NCBI GenBank assembly: GCA_016110215.1 | Contig: JADWQD010000008.1 | Coordinates: 868,001 to 932,000 of the forward strand | DNA length: 64,000 bases | Origin: Capronia americana | Lineage: Eukaryota; Ascomycota; Eurotiomycetes; Chaetothyriales; Herpotrichiellaceae | Reading direction: 5' to 3' | Shown: one piece after another, positions 20,620 to 32,745 of the stretch | Numbering within the stretch: the first letter of the stretch is position 1 | Layout of the letters: every line of letters begins with the position of its first letter | The notes under the pieces: generated by a model | The model's database searches: none | Told to the model about the DNA's origin: nothing | Seen by the model: the letters and a program-made list of their open reading frames with translations, nothing else | Program-made: the position numbers and the translations under genes

Positions 20620-23600
20620 TGCATAATACCAAAAACAGCTTGTGAGGCAAAAGCTGTGTTTGGTTTAGTAATTTCCTGGTTGCGGACCCGGAGAGCTTGT
20701 GCAATACTCTGCCGTCAAAGGGAGTTCATCAATGAGCAGTTTGCAGATGACATCAAATCGAGGAGGATTCTGACGAGGTGGAGGCAGGAAAGGGCGGTTC
20801 TAGGCAGCGGTGAACGAAGAGGCTGCGCCAAGCACGATTGAGGTCATGACCACTTTGGGCGCTACCAGCTAATCTACATATAGACTAGTGCAGCTTTGGT
20901 CTTGGCACTTGGCATCACCAAGTCGCGTGTCGATGTGCCTTCTGCCTAAGTACCTTCTGCTCTCCGACAGTTACGGCAACAAACCTTTAGATAGATTTAA
21001 TCTCGCTCAGTTCAAGAGCCAGGTGCATTTGGATTGCAGGATTCATGGCACTGGCATCACTACAGCAACAGCTCGAACAAGTGCACAATCCCAACGTTGG
21101 TCTGTCTTTCTAACCTGGCTCTCCGTCCGCCCATTCCGAATGCGACAGATGAGATACAACAGCCCTCAACCTAGATCCATTGACTCATACCAGTGCTTGA
21201 CGACTTGACAAATTCAGTTGCTGCGAAACAAATAAGTGGCCACATCCTCATGGTGCGAGAGGACGTCAATTTCTGTTCTGGGCAAGTGACCTATGGTTTA
21301 CTGAACGATATATTTGCCCCTACCACTATCCAGAATCATGGCATCGCTTGGTCGGTCCGGTTGCAATGTCACCTTCCTCAGCTTTGTCTGATTTGCAAGC
21401 TGGCAGCTGATAAGATAGGCTCGGCGGAGTATCACCCTGCTGGCTAGGGAGGGATCAGCCAGGTCGTACCAAAGGCACCCGACTCAAGAACCATGAGCAA
21501 TTGGCCACGTACCAACCCTCAATAAACACAGCGACATCTCCTTGATCCCGGCGAAGTCCCAAGTCCCTGGGTGTACCTCCCGGTGCGGCGAGACATGGCG
21601 AGGCCATAGCCTCGACCCTCGGTGCAAACCGATCAGCGCAGATCAGAAGAGCATTGATGATACAGCGAAGTACGGGTCCTATCAATTGGGCTGGCCCGCA
21701 AAAGCCGTGTCAAAGAACAAGGTTGGCCCAATTATGCACCGGCGAGCCTAGATTCGAGACCCGCCAAATGGACCCTCGAAGGGCAAAACGGGATAGATTC
21801 GCTGGTGGTCTTGACCGATCAAGAGACATGGCGCGAGTTTAGGGCAGCCGAGTCATTCTCCAGGTGTGGAAAATGCCCAATTGCACTTGCTGCAAATGGA
21901 GAATGGCCTCTTGACGCATCGGCAAGGACTCAGCAACATCATGAGCGGCGTCGCCCGTCTGCGAGCTACAGTGAGAACTCGCAACCCGCCCCCAAGGTGT
22001 GATGATGGTACTTCACACATGCCATCCCAGAGCCTTTCGGTTTCTGCTAGCTACTGCCCACACTTGCTGCGTCCTCGCTTGCATCAGGGCATCAAGGAAG
22101 CTGTGTGGCGATTCGAATTCCATCACGGCACCCCGCCTTCTTGTATATCTCACTGTCGAGAACCTGATATTCAAATAAGACTGTGCCTTTGTCAGACCAA
22201 AGTCCTCGCTAGAAGACAATCAATCGCTTAGTGGCGGTCCTAGGTGAACATGGTCGGCAAGGTCTCTATGTTGGTGTGATATTTGTGACTGTTTTGTCAC
22301 ATGGAGCCGTACTATCCGGCTTGAGCCAATATAGTTATGCCAAATTCTGGATGCGGCACACTCTTCCCCTGATCGAACGTTATCCGACTCCGGTCTCTGA
22401 AGGGCCCTTTTTCGGGTAAGTACCAGGCACTTGAGATATCCCGACTGCGGTTCTTGCTGTAGCTGCACGAGTACGGAGCCCGGACTGCGCGGTACCTTGA
22501 CGACGCTCTCGGCTTCTCTAGCTCAAAGCCGGGGTTATACAGCGGGGATACTGAGTATGTGAATTCTCAAGGGCAAAACACGTGCAATTCCTATCGGACA
22601 TACTCGTTGTGGCTTGCACTACAGTCGGGGTCGCCCTTTTAGGAAAATGAATCACGCCTTCGTGGCTTCATCCAGGGGGCTATTTGGGCAAGGTGCGAAA
22701 GCCGAAGCCATCCTGCCCCCGCACGTCGGCTACAAACATATGGCCGAGTCCCCAGCACTGGACGCTGGGGCTCCTGCATTGCGGAGAAGACTGCCAGCAG
22801 CCATTGCCACGAGCATATCGAAAAGGATCGATCTGCAGATCATAAGGTCAAAACGTGGAGATCCTGGAGAAGCTCGAAAGCGGTGCTTTGAGAAAGGTCC
22901 ATGCCGTGCAAAGGTTTGGCCACAGAATCCACCTTCCCATAGAGTACAAGCTCTTCGGAAGTGCGTTCCCGCGCTTCCAAGGCCCAGCTTCCTCGAATAC
23001 TCAGGCGAAACTCAATCAGCCCGACGTCTTCTACGGGTTGTCTCACTGAGACTGCGTATCGCATCTTACAGCATCACTCCTGATTGTTGAGAAACGCTGG
23101 ACAACCACCATGTCGTAGGAGAAGAGGATGGGCATCAACTAGTCGTTGCTCGCGGCTAAAAGCTTGACAGCTGTGTCAACACGATGATCGGGGATCATCG
23201 CTTTGTCTCTGATGAGGCAATGGATCAACGGTCTCGCCCTGAGCGAGGCTGGTTGAAGCGCAAGCTTCGGACGCCGGGCCAAGCCTAGGCATTGTCGACT
23301 ACCCATTACCTGCCAGTGGGTCATTATCGACGTTGGGCTTAGCTCGCTCCAGCATTACCCCGGACATCCCCAATCACGCCCACAGTCTAGGTGCTTTGCG
23401 ATGGGTTTCTGCCAATCACAGGTACGTGATGCGCTATCATTTTGCCTCCGTCGTGGGGCTACCTGCTCTCTCCTCATGCCGTTACCAGAACTGTACTGGT
23501 TGCTCCCAACCAGCTTTGAACATGTCGGCTGCTGGGACCAACGCCTTTGATATATCAACTCTCTGTCTCAGGCAGTTCAATATCACCTTCAACCTCACCT

Positions 23601-23645
23601 GATCCTCTGCCTTGGACCGTGTCGACAATCAGGAAATCGTCCACC
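20620..23645. other. Intergenic, 3 kb, no gene recognised
   Basis: The longest gene-free stretch of the central window. Scattered short frames on both strands have no recognisable family and no splice support. It contains one hairpin (22746-22773). The right end carries the sugar-porter promoter. Confidence 0.45.
22746..22773 (+). repeat. Imperfect hairpin
   Basis: GAGTCCCCAGC pairs with GCTGGGGCTC across a seven-base loop, with one bulged T. It lies in non-coding DNA; no function assigned. Confidence 0.5.
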
Positions 23646-25510
23646 ATGGCGTCCTCAAGGCCAGATAATCTGAAAGCCCACTGGAAGTGCATCGCAGCAT
23701 GTACGCTGGTTAGCATGTGCCCGTTCCAGTATGGTGTCGACTTTGGCATCATTGGTGGTCTCCAAGCCATGCCTGGCTTCTTGAAGGTATGGTTGCACGA
23801 TGCTCTGGTCGATACTGTGAGTTCTGACAATCCGTAGGTCTTTGGCTCGGAGGTCCCTAAATCCGTCTCGCCTATCGGGTATAACATCGATCACACACGC
23901 CAGCAGCTCATCTCATCCCTGATGATCCTGGGAGCTTTCATTAGCTCCTCGACGGCCGGTCCGATTGCAAAATTCGCGGGACGCAAGGTGTCCATCTGGA
24001 TTGCTGCTCTGCTCTGCGTTGTCGCCAATGTTGTCATGATGACCACGACGAGCATCGGAGCTCTCTACTTCGCCCGTTTCCTGATCGGCATTGCGAACGG
24101 CATGCTCATGACCTTTTCCCAGCTCTACCTCCAAGAATGTTCGCCGGCGAAATACCGAGGTCTGGTCATTGGCTTGTTCCAGTCCTGGACGTCAATTGGC
24201 ACTTTGGTCGGCACGATCATCGACAACTTCACGGTCAAACTCGAAGGCAAGGACCAGTACATTGTGTCGCTGGCCATCATCTACATTGTTCCGGCCATCT
24301 TATCTGTCGGGTTGATATTCATCCCCGAAAGTCCCCGATGGTATCTTCAGCACGGCAAGACCGAGAAGGCCCGAAAGGCTCTCAACTGGTTGAGGCCTTA
24401 TCCCGACACTGTCGACGGCGAGGTCAGTCAAATCACCGAGGCTATCGAAGCCGAGAATGCGCTGGCCCAGAACGCCGCCATTCTCGACATGATCAAAAAC
24501 CCCGTGGATAGACGACGAACGCTCCTGGCCGTTGGCGCCGTTTCGCTCCAAGCCGCCTCCGGTGCTATGTACATGATCTGTGAGTATCCAAAGGATATGT
24601 TCGCTCTTCTTCTATGAATTCCAGACTAATAAATCTGGTACAGCCTACGGCACATACTTCTTCGAGATGGCCAAAGTCGGGTCCGCGTTCGAAAACTCGT
24701 GCATCCTGGTCGCCGTCGGCGTCGTCGCAATCTTGATCAACAGCGCCATCATCACGAGGTGGGGCCGTCGGCGCGTCTTCCTCACCGTCGGCATGTGTCT
24801 CTGCGGCATCACGCAACTGATCGTCGCGGTCGTGTACGACAAACAGGGCGCCAGCACCTCGACCGGAAAGGTCATTGTCGGCGTCTCGGTCGTCTACATC
24901 GTCGGCTACAACGGCATGGTCGCGACGTACGCGTGGCTTTGTGGTGGCGAATTCCCCTCCCAACGCCTTCGATCCTACACGTTCGGCCTGGCGGCTTCGA
25001 TCGGCTTCCTGGGGGCCTGGCTCGCGACCTTCACAGCCCCTTATTTCATCAACCCCGACTCGCTCAACTGGGGTCCCAAGTACGGCTACATCTGGTTCCC
25101 GTCGTGTCTTCTCGGCGCGTTGTGGACGTGGCTGTACCTGCCTGAGGTGCAGAACCGGACATTCGAGGAGATTGACGAAATGGTAAGTGACCAATGCGTT
25201 GCTTGTTGCAAATTTCCAGAAGAGGGAAAACCGTCCCCCAAAAGAATTGTTCTCTGGGAAAGAGTGTGTGCATAGATCTTGCTTGGCTAATTTTTACTCT
25301 TCTTATCACCCACAGTTCGAAGCCCGCCTTCATGCCCGCAAATTCCGCACATACAGATGTGTGGGATCCGTCGCCGCCGTGGCCATGGCTGCAAAGGAGG
25401 ATGGAAGCGAAGGCAGCGAGAAAGACCATGAGCACGGCCAAGTCAGCCACCGGGAAGTCATTCTCGGGAATGAGAAAGCCGCTGTCGAGACTGCGGTGGC
25501 GATCGGTTAG
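23646..25510 (+). CDS. MFS sugar-porter transporter
   Basis: Four exons: 23646..23786, 23838..24579, 24644..25182 and 25316..25510, 538 residues. All junctions keep phase; introns are 51, 64 and 133 bases. Sugar-porter signatures are present: PESPRWYLQHGK after helix 6, a WGRRR loop, and the C-terminal phrase FEARLHARKFRTY typical of fungal alpha-glucoside or hexose porters. Twelve hydrophobic helices are expected. The cytoplasmic tail is charged (Glu, Lys, His). The substrate is probably a sugar, quinate or related polyol by family, but cannot be fixed. It lies 1.8 kb upstream of the CTF1-type regulator and may or may not belong to the cluster that follows. Confidence 0.9.
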
Positions 25511-27276
25511 TCTGCCGGTAGTGGTGCGGTGGTGAGAGATGAGGAAAAACGACATGTGCGAACCGTCTCCCCAGTATTTATGAAGAAGGCTGCCGCACCT
25601 ACAGTCTTCCCAAGGCGCAGGCAGAACGTCACTTACTCACTGAGCGTCTCCATTCATGAAAGTTCTTATGGCCCTTCCCACTCAGTCCATAACGAGCATA
25701 TCATCCGTTGTGCTCTTTGTCTGTCACTCTCGTGTTCAGTCTTCGCACTTCCTTTCCCTGCCATGTGCAAGCCTGTCCTCTCCCAGCAATCCAATGAAGT
25801 TGCTGCTTTGACAGCTTTGCCCTTGCTTGTTCGCTGAGAAAATCACAGATGACTGGAAGTGCCCACGTGGAAAGGGCTGTCTGAGGACGAAACATGCCAT
25901 CTCGCAAAGTTGCATGTCTGTGGAACTCCAAGCATACATCCTGATCAACCTCACCAGTAGCCACAGCCCACCCAGCATCTGTCAAGTCTCGTACATGATC
26001 TTACCCAGCCAGGACTTCCTGCAAGATCAGAACCTGTCGTCACGCGCAACCTAGAATTTGAGTTGGAAATGTTTGCTCTCAACAATGTCTGCGGTACAGA
26101 CTCCATTCTGTTTCGCTCCAGCACGGTGGCAACATCGGCCTTGACATAACGCACTTCCAAATCCTGCGGGTACCTACAGCATGAAGCCGATTCGGTGACA
26201 CAGGCTGATTCAGTATATGCCCCTTCTGATGCTCAACCTTTATGATCGAATCAAAAGCCAACGGAGGCAAGCCACGAGCCGGACAACTTCGGGATTTTTG
26301 GAACAGAAAAGAAGAAGGAAGAACACATCCCTGTTTCCACGATCGATCATACTCTGCCCGGTGGTGTCCACCGCGAAGCTGCATCAAAATCTTGCGATGT
26401 TACCTTATGGTTCGAGACGTTCTTCATTTTGTGGGCACCGCAGAAAATACACATGGTTTTGGCCGGGGAAGGCAGCTTGATACCAGAGCCAATCTCTAGG
26501 CAATCTTGTCACCAGTTTGACTAATCACTTTGCGTGCTAGTCTCTTTGAAGCTTCCAAGAATCTGCTACGAGCTCACCACTCACACTTCATCCTCAAAAG
26601 CCTCCTCTACCGCGTACATCGTTAACAAGAGGGGGTGGGGAAAGTGCCGAGGCTGAAGGATACCTAGCACCCCTCGAGGCGGACTTATTCCAGGCGTTCG
26701 AGCTGAACGTTTCGCCGAGACATCGTCACGATGGAGGATGCATTACTAGTACTCTTGGAGTGATGAACAACTCCGCGAACGCCGAACGGCGCGGCTGAAG
26801 ACGACAGGCTGGAAAAGAAAAGCCGTCCTGAAGTTTTGGTGGATGTCCTACGAAGTACTGCACAGTACTATACGACAGGAAATCCTGGTTGATGGCATCA
26901 GCTGGTAAACCAACCGCCTGGCACCTAGAAGCTGGTCTGCCGCCGTGGCCGAAACTTTCCTTCGCCGACATGCCGAAACACCGCCTGTACGAGGACAGTA
27001 ATTTAAAGCTTGTCTGGAACAACCTCGAGTGGTATCGGGGATAAGAGCCCATCAAATACACGCATACTACTCATGGTAATGACTCCGATCGGGCTGAGGG
27101 CGCTATCCTCCAAGACTCCATACCCCGGTCTTGACCTTGACACTGGAAATCCACACTAATTTGACGAGATTCCCTCTGTAAGGCTGCCCGCTGTCTTTGC
27201 TTGATGGCCTCCTAATAACAATCTCTCAGGTCTGAAGTCAGCCTACCAGGACAGACAGAAAAGCCCAGCAGCTGCA
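25511..27276. other. Intergenic, about 1.8 kb, no gene recognised
   Basis: Between the sugar porter and the CTF1-type regulator. I looked for an upstream exon carrying a Cys6 zinc cluster for the regulator and did not see one. No repeat was recognised. Confidence 0.5.
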
Positions 27277-29241
27277 ATGAACAACAGGCTCTTCTCGTCA
27301 CCGCTTCAATTGCTTGCGGGGATGACTTACTCTCCCTGCCAGACAAGTCGACCTAAAATTACTCTTCCACCTTTTATCCACCCGATCTCACGAAGAGTTA
27401 TGACTGAAGATCTCGAATTCCTGCAGACCAAAGGGGCTTTCTTCATTCCCGACGACGAATTACGCAATGCATTACTTCGGTGCTTTGTGCAATTCGTTCA
27501 CCCTTTTCTCCCTATCATCGATCTTCGGGCTTTTCTTTGCACTATTCAGAGATATCAGACTGATGATACCGTCAGCCTTCTACTCTTTCAAGCTGTCATG
27601 TGCGCCGCTATACCCTATATTGACAGGTGTTATTTAATAACACGGGGATATCCAAATCGACGAGCGGCCCATAAGTCCTTCTTTGAACGAGTCAAACTTC
27701 TCTACGACTTCGACGTTGAAGTCGATCGCGTGGCTATAGTCCAGGCGGCACTCTTAATGACGTCCTATTACGAAAAGCCCGACGACTTAAAGGATGCCTG
27801 GCATTGGTTAGGCGTCGCTGTCTCAATCGCCCAAAGTATTGAGCTTAATTGCGACACTTTGAACACTACGCCGACAAACTTAAAACAGCGACGTCCGTGG
27901 AAACGAGTCTGGTGGTCTTGTTTTATACGGGATCGATTAATCGCCCTGAACATGCGCCGACCCCTGCAGATCGAGAGGAGAGACTTCAACGTCCCCATGC
28001 TCGAACTATTCGATTTTGATATTGAGCCTCTGCCCCCCGAGCTCTCGCCAATATTAGGAGATTGTCCGGGGGTGCAAGACACTTTTCAGCGCGTCACGCT
28101 GGCTCAAATATATATCGAGCTTGCTAAACTATGCGTATGTATTGGCCAAGTTCTCGACCTGCAGTATTCCGCCTTGGGTCCAAAGGTTGGAGCCACCACT
28201 CAGGAGACGACCAGGAGACTGATTCCCAAGAAATCGACGGTAACAACGTCAGATATCACTCAGTGCGACGGCGAGCTGGACAAGTGGTTCGAGCAGTTAC
28301 CAGGCCACCTTCACTATCCCACCCTGAATTCCAGTGACCGTGGTGATGGGGAGGCCGTCGACCTCCATCGAGCTCTTTTAAGAGGCGTTTATCTTATGAC
28401 CGTTAGCGCGCTTCATCGGCCGCAGGTTCAGACATCGGCTGCCAAATTGACGATAACGCCTGAGCTACGCAAATTCTCTAGGAGAAAGCTCTGTGAGGGA
28501 GCAGACGACATCACTGAAGTGTATAGGAATTTACAAGCTCAAGATCTCCTTCGATATCTGCCTAACATCGGTGTTACGTGCCTACTGTCGGCCCTCGTCG
28601 TTCACCTCTTCGACCTGAAATCCACCAACCCCGCTACCCGGGATGCCACCAGAGTCAAGTTCTGGTTTTGTGTGCAAGCATTACAGCGATTACGAGAGAT
28701 GTACGCCTCGGCGGACTCGGCATTCTTCTTCCTCGACGCCGCCGTTCGACAGACCAAAACCGAGGTCTCCCCAGCACCGGTCGGAGGATCCGTGATGAAG
28801 AGGACATTCCGCCACGACAATGATCCCCCAGAACTGAATGCATGGCATGCTAACTTACCCTTCGTCACGACGCCTTCTGGAGTTCCGCAGTTTGACGACG
28901 CTGGCATTGTCTCAGCCTACCCTGTCTCGAGCGCTGCGGTTTCCACGGAGAAGGTTCACTCTCCTGTGAACGGGCGCGCCACAGCAATGCTGACTGACAA
29001 TCCCGAAGAAAGAGAAGAGGAACCGGGTCCTGAAGATCTCAGAGGCGTGGAGGAGCGGACGCCCAATGAATTTGCGGCTCTCATCGATTTGGAAGGCGGC
29101 GTGGATTCATCTGCCACCATCGAAGATGGCCTGGACTGGGATATGCAGTGGATGACATGGCCGGATTCGAGCTCCGAGGGTCAGAAGGCTGATTTCACCG
29201 AGTCCTCGTTGAATGACCATGGAGGCGAAGAGAAATCATGA
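27277..29241 (+). CDS. CTF1-type regulator lacking the Zn2Cys6 cluster
   Basis: Single exon, 654 residues, ATG at 27277. The body matches the fungal-specific regulator domain of the cutinase-transcription-factor-1 type. Landmarks are EDLEFLQTKGAF (about 44-55), FVHPFLPIIDL (73-83), SLLLFQAVMCAA (100-111), AWHWLGVAVSIAQ (174-186) and RVWWSCFIRDRLIALNMRRP (210-229). Members normally start with a CxxCRxRKxxC DNA-binding cluster; here the protein starts directly with MNNRLFSSPLQL and no cluster is found upstream. The acidic C-terminus (residues about 570-654) could be an activation region. Wobble positions are more AT-rich than in neighbouring genes. It could be a co-regulator, a truncated copy, or have an undetected 5' exon. 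Its position suggests a link to the decarboxylase cluster. Confidence 0.85.
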   Translation: MNNRLFSSPLQLLAGMTYSPCQTSRPKITLPPFIHPISRRVMTEDLEFLQTKGAFFIPDDELRNALLRCFVQFVHPFLPIIDLRAFLCTIQRYQTDDTVSLLLFQAVMCAAIPYIDRCYLITRGYPNRRAAHKSFFERVKLLYDFDVEVDRVAIVQAALLMTSYYEKPDDLKDAWHWLGVAVSIAQSIELNCDTLNTTPTNLKQRRPWKRVWWSCFIRDRLIALNMRRPLQIERRDFNVPMLELFDFDIEPLPPELSPILGDCPGVQDTFQRVTLAQIYIELAKLCVCIGQVLDLQYSALGPKVGATTQETTRRLIPKKSTVTTSDITQCDGELDKWFEQLPGHLHYPTLNSSDRGDGEAVDLHRALLRGVYLMTVSALHRPQVQTSAAKLTITPELRKFSRRKLCEGADDITEVYRNLQAQDLLRYLPNIGVTCLLSALVVHLFDLKSTNPATRDATRVKFWFCVQALQRLREMYASADSAFFFLDAAVRQTKTEVSPAPVGGSVMKRTFRHDNDPPELNAWHANLPFVTTPSGVPQFDDAGIVSAYPVSSAAVSTEKVHSPVNGRATAMLTDNPEEREEEPGPEDLRGVEERTPNEFAALIDLEGGVDSSATIEDGLDWDMQWMTWPDSSSEGQKADFTESSLNDHGGEEKS

Positions 29242-30407
29242 CTCCGACTCCCATCTCGATCAAGAATGGAGTCGAAGTGTACGGTTCTTTGAATCTCGCA
29301 AAGAATGATTTCACGGTATTGGCTTGTTGGCGCGCACTCACACAAGGTAGATGGATGGCCCGGTCTCGATTTCCTCGTTCTCCTTGCTCGCTACGCAGAC
29401 AGATTCTATTGGTGATCCTCTAGCAATCCTCTAGAAAAGTATTTGCTAACCGAGTATCGAGTATGAAGATTCCAAGTTGCATTTGATCTGTAGATATGGT
29501 GAGCCTTGGCCTCCTCTCCCCGGCAGGGTCATACAAACCAGTTCTGTCGAACTCATTTATCCAAGCCCTCTGACCGCATCATTCAACCGGGGGCCATGAT
29601 AAGTAAGTATCCCACCGAGCTTATCAGAGACACATGTAAGACTAGGAATTGATCTCGAGGATCTGCAAAAGGACGTTGCAGCGGAGGGACACAAGACAAC
29701 AAAAGTCTCAGGGCGGCGTGCGTACGACAGCTGATGCCCATCTGACTGTGCGAAGGTGGTGTTTCATCGTATCTGCTTGACGGTCGGCGCTGGTCATGTG
29801 GCTGACAAGGACCAGTCGGTTACAGGCAGCTTGAATTGTTCATCGACGGCCCCGTCGGGTCCATCGCTTGCGTGACCCGCGCGGTCAAAGAAGGCGGACA
29901 TATCGACGTGACCGTCTTCGAGGAAGGAGAGGATCCATGAGCGAGCAATCACTCCATTCTTCCTCCGCTTTCCACTGGAGCAGCGAGCAGCCATCCATAC
30001 GCAATGGACGAAAACATCCTGCCTCCACCACATACTAATTACCTAGGTAGCATGCTCCGCGGTATCTGGCAACGGAGCGGAGGCACTGAGGAATCAGGAT
30101 CCGTCCCAAGCAGGCAAGTCTTCCGAAACACCGAAAGTCCGCACCGTACCTAAAGGGAATCAGGTCCAATCATGACAGGCTGGTTGTTGCGCTAGCGTGG
30201 ACACTAAGTCACTAGTCGCTAGCATTAGCACTAGCGGAGTCTCCCCGCTCGCCATCTACAGTACAGAGGACGGTCAATATACACGCAGAGTACGGAGTAT
30301 ACGGACAGGCTCTGTATCCAAGGTTGGTTATTTATTCAGTGCATCTGCCTTTCAGATGGTCACCTTTCAAAATAAATCGGCCACATTGCCGGCTGAATCT
30401 CGCAAAA
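29242..30407. promoter_or_regulatory. Intergenic / promoter region of the UbiD-family gene
   Basis: 1.2 kb with no convincing gene. It contains the palindrome TACCTAGGTA at 30040-30049 and CTAGTCGCTAGC-type repeats near 30210-30236. The start-proximal part reads GCAAAAATGGGC, a favourable fungal start context. Confidence 0.5.
30040..30049. promoter_or_regulatory. TACCTAGGTA palindrome upstream of UbiD-family gene
   Basis: Perfect 10-base palindrome about 360 bases before the decarboxylase start. The same decamer occurs at 45771-45780, just beyond the monooxygenase. Confidence 0.35.
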
Positions 30408-31934
30408 ATGGGCTCCCTTGGCCGTCCCGAACTCCCCAAGGGGAAACACTACACAAGCCTGCGAGCCTTCTTGGCCGCTCTGGCAGAACTTGGTGATGTT
30501 GCTGAGATCAAGCGCGAGGTCGATACGCACCTTGAGATCGGCGCCATCATCAGACGCAGCCATGAAACCTTTGCGCCTGTCCCAATCTTCAGCAATATCA
30601 GAGGCCATGCGGGATTTCGCGTGGTCGGGGCTCCTCTATCCTACAGTTCTCTTCCCAAGGCGCGGATGGCGCGGATAGCCATGACCCTGGGGTTGGACCC
30701 GGCCACCCCTGGCACCGAAATTGTGCAAATTCTGGCAAAGACGACCAAGCTTCCACCCGTTCCTCCCGTCATTGTCGATGATGCGCCGGTCCATGAGAAC
30801 ATTATGCTCGGTGACGACGTTGACCTCCTCAAGTTCCCGACCCCGCTGATCCATGCCGGAGACGGCGGCCGCTACTTCAATACCTTGGGCTTCTGGGTGG
30901 TGCGCAGTCCGGACGGCAAGTGGACGAACTGGTCGATTGCACGAGCCATGATCATCGATGGAAAACACATGTCCGGCGTGATTGCACCGTACCAGCACAA
31001 CGGGATGATCTTTGAGATGTGGCGCAAGATCGGGAAGCCAATGCCATTCGCCCTCGTGCAAGGAGCCGAGCCTGCCTCTCTCTTCGCTGGAGGCATGCCC
31101 CTCGCGGACGGCGTGGACGAGGCGGGCTACCTGGGATGCCTTTTCAACGAGCCCCTCAAACTCGTCCGTTGCAAGACAGTCGCGCTCGAGGTGCCAGCGG
31201 AGGCAGAGATTGTCGTCGAAGGCCATGTCTCGCTGACAAGACGAGCACCAGAGGGGCCGATGGGCGAATTCCACGGTTACATCACGGACAGAAACATCCA
31301 GAAGCCCGTCTATGAAATCAGTGCCATTACTCACCGTGAGAACGCGTTGCTGCCCGTCACATCCGCCGGTAAGCCGGTCGATGAGGACCACACCATCACC
31401 GGGGTGTCGGGTGCAGCAATGGTGCTGCAAGAGCTACGTGACCACGGACTGCCTGTCACGTCGGCATGGGGACCGCCGGAAGCCGCTCAGCAGTTACTCG
31501 CCATATCCGTTCCTCGGGACTGGTATCAGAAGGTAGACCTCTCCGCAGACGACTTTGTGCATAAGATTGCCGTGACCGCCAAAGCAATACACGGGACGCA
31601 GCGATTCACTCGTGTGCTCGTCTGCGACGACGATATCGAGCTGTCCAACCATCGCGACTTGATGTGGGCATGGAATACCAGATGTCATCCAGCCACAGGA
31701 CGGATAGCCATCGACGACCAGCCTATCAATCCTGCCATCCCGTTTTATCCAGAAGTCATTGACCAAATGCGCGCCTTCATCGCCGACTCCACCACCGCCA
31801 CTTGGAAGTTTACTGGTACGATCGAAGCTCTGAACTGCCTACGGTCAGCGGGATGGGACCTAAAAAGCCTCTCGGACTTCGATCACAACTTCCCCGAGGA
31901 CCTCCGACAAAGGGTCTTGGATCAATGGGTCTGA
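30408..31934 (+). CDS. FDC1: UbiD-family (FDC1-like) prenyl-FMN-dependent decarboxylase
   Basis: Single exon, 508 residues; the frame is open upstream, but the ATG at 30408 is chosen because it gives the length of fungal FDC1 proteins (about 500) and has good context. UbiD hallmarks are seen: YTSLRAFLAAL near the N-terminus, GDGGRYFNTLGFWVVRSPDG, WSIARAM, PYQHNGMIFEMWRKIG, the catalytic-acid region EGPMGEFHGYIT, and LPVTSAGKPVDEDHT. Fungal FDC1 enzymes decarboxylate cinnamic, ferulic, sorbic and related alpha,beta-unsaturated acids using prenylated FMN made by PAD1 (UbiX). A PAD1-like gene lies 3 kb downstream on the same strand, with a flavin carrier between. The substrate here is unknown. 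No targeting peptide is evident, so it is probably cytosolic. Confidence 0.92.
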   Translation: MGSLGRPELPKGKHYTSLRAFLAALAELGDVAEIKREVDTHLEIGAIIRRSHETFAPVPIFSNIRGHAGFRVVGAPLSYSSLPKARMARIAMTLGLDPATPGTEIVQILAKTTKLPPVPPVIVDDAPVHENIMLGDDVDLLKFPTPLIHAGDGGRYFNTLGFWVVRSPDGKWTNWSIARAMIIDGKHMSGVIAPYQHNGMIFEMWRKIGKPMPFALVQGAEPASLFAGGMPLADGVDEAGYLGCLFNEPLKLVRCKTVALEVPAEAEIVVEGHVSLTRRAPEGPMGEFHGYITDRNIQKPVYEISAITHRENALLPVTSAGKPVDEDHTITGVSGAAMVLQELRDHGLPVTSAWGPPEAAQQLLAISVPRDWYQKVDLSADDFVHKIAVTAKAIHGTQRFTRVLVCDDDIELSNHRDLMWAWNTRCHPATGRIAIDDQPINPAIPFYPEVIDQMRAFIADSTTATWKFTGTIEALNCLRSAGWDLKSLSDFDHNFPEDLRQRVLDQWV

Positions 31935-32745
31935 TACAGACATCACCAGTGAAAGAATACTGACGAGATCTTGTTGATAACAATCGACCAAGGCAAACGA
32001 TAGACCACTTCACGTCGCATGTGGTACTAGGACTAGCCCTACTATACTATAGTAATTCTCCAGCGGGGACTCTGAAGACCATGGGGACCGAGGAAATGAC
32101 AAGCTACAATTGTCGGTTTCTTGAAAATTTCCAAATGAGTTGGACTAGGATTGATTTGTGTCACCGTTGCATGAGTAGTTACACAGACACCCACATCCAA
32201 AAGGATCGAGTAATGTGGAGGTTAATTAGAGTCGAGGTCAGCATTCTCCCCCAGAGCCTTCTGGTCACAGCTCTGAGCTCTCTTCTTCTCCTTTCACCTT
32301 ATCTAAGCCCTGTTCACTGTCCAGATGCATTTGGCCATCGATTCGTCGACATTGGGCCCTCCTTCTTCCCAGAGAGGATCAGCCTTGATGACATTTTATG
32401 TATGGCTATTCTCCGTCGGCCCATCACGCTCATAGTTTCGAATGCCCCTCTCCTCCCTCCTCCCTCCCCCCGTCCCCCTCCCCAAAGGTATCCGTCTCAA
32501 GTCCACAACGCTGTTTTCTTCTCGTGAACCAAATCCCTCTATTCAGTACTTCACAATAACCCAGGCGATCGATCAGTGGCTGGCCTTGGGCCATCATATT
32601 CTGATTGTCTCCGCCCACTTGCCGGGCTCACTCACTCATTCACTCTCCAACAGACATAATACGAGCTCAAAACAGGATGAACCGTTTGTCGAATCCCGGC
32701 TTTTGAACGATCTAATACTTGCCCACCTTATGGTCACCTAAATCA
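31935..32745. other. Intergenic, promoter side of the mitochondrial carrier
   Basis: Non-coding. A pyrimidine-rich stretch (CTCCCTCCTCCCTCCCCC-like, about 32450-32485) lies 260 bases before the carrier start. No gene seen. Confidence 0.5.

Noticed and set aside
22614..23090. 158-codon open frame on the plus strand
   Set aside because: Basic, Arg/Ala/Pro-rich composition, no homologous feature, and no splice or promoter support.
27062..27276. A zinc-cluster exon for the CTF1-type regulator at 27277
   Set aside because: No CxxC-x6-C pattern in any plus-strand frame could be found in the upstream non-coding DNA by eye.
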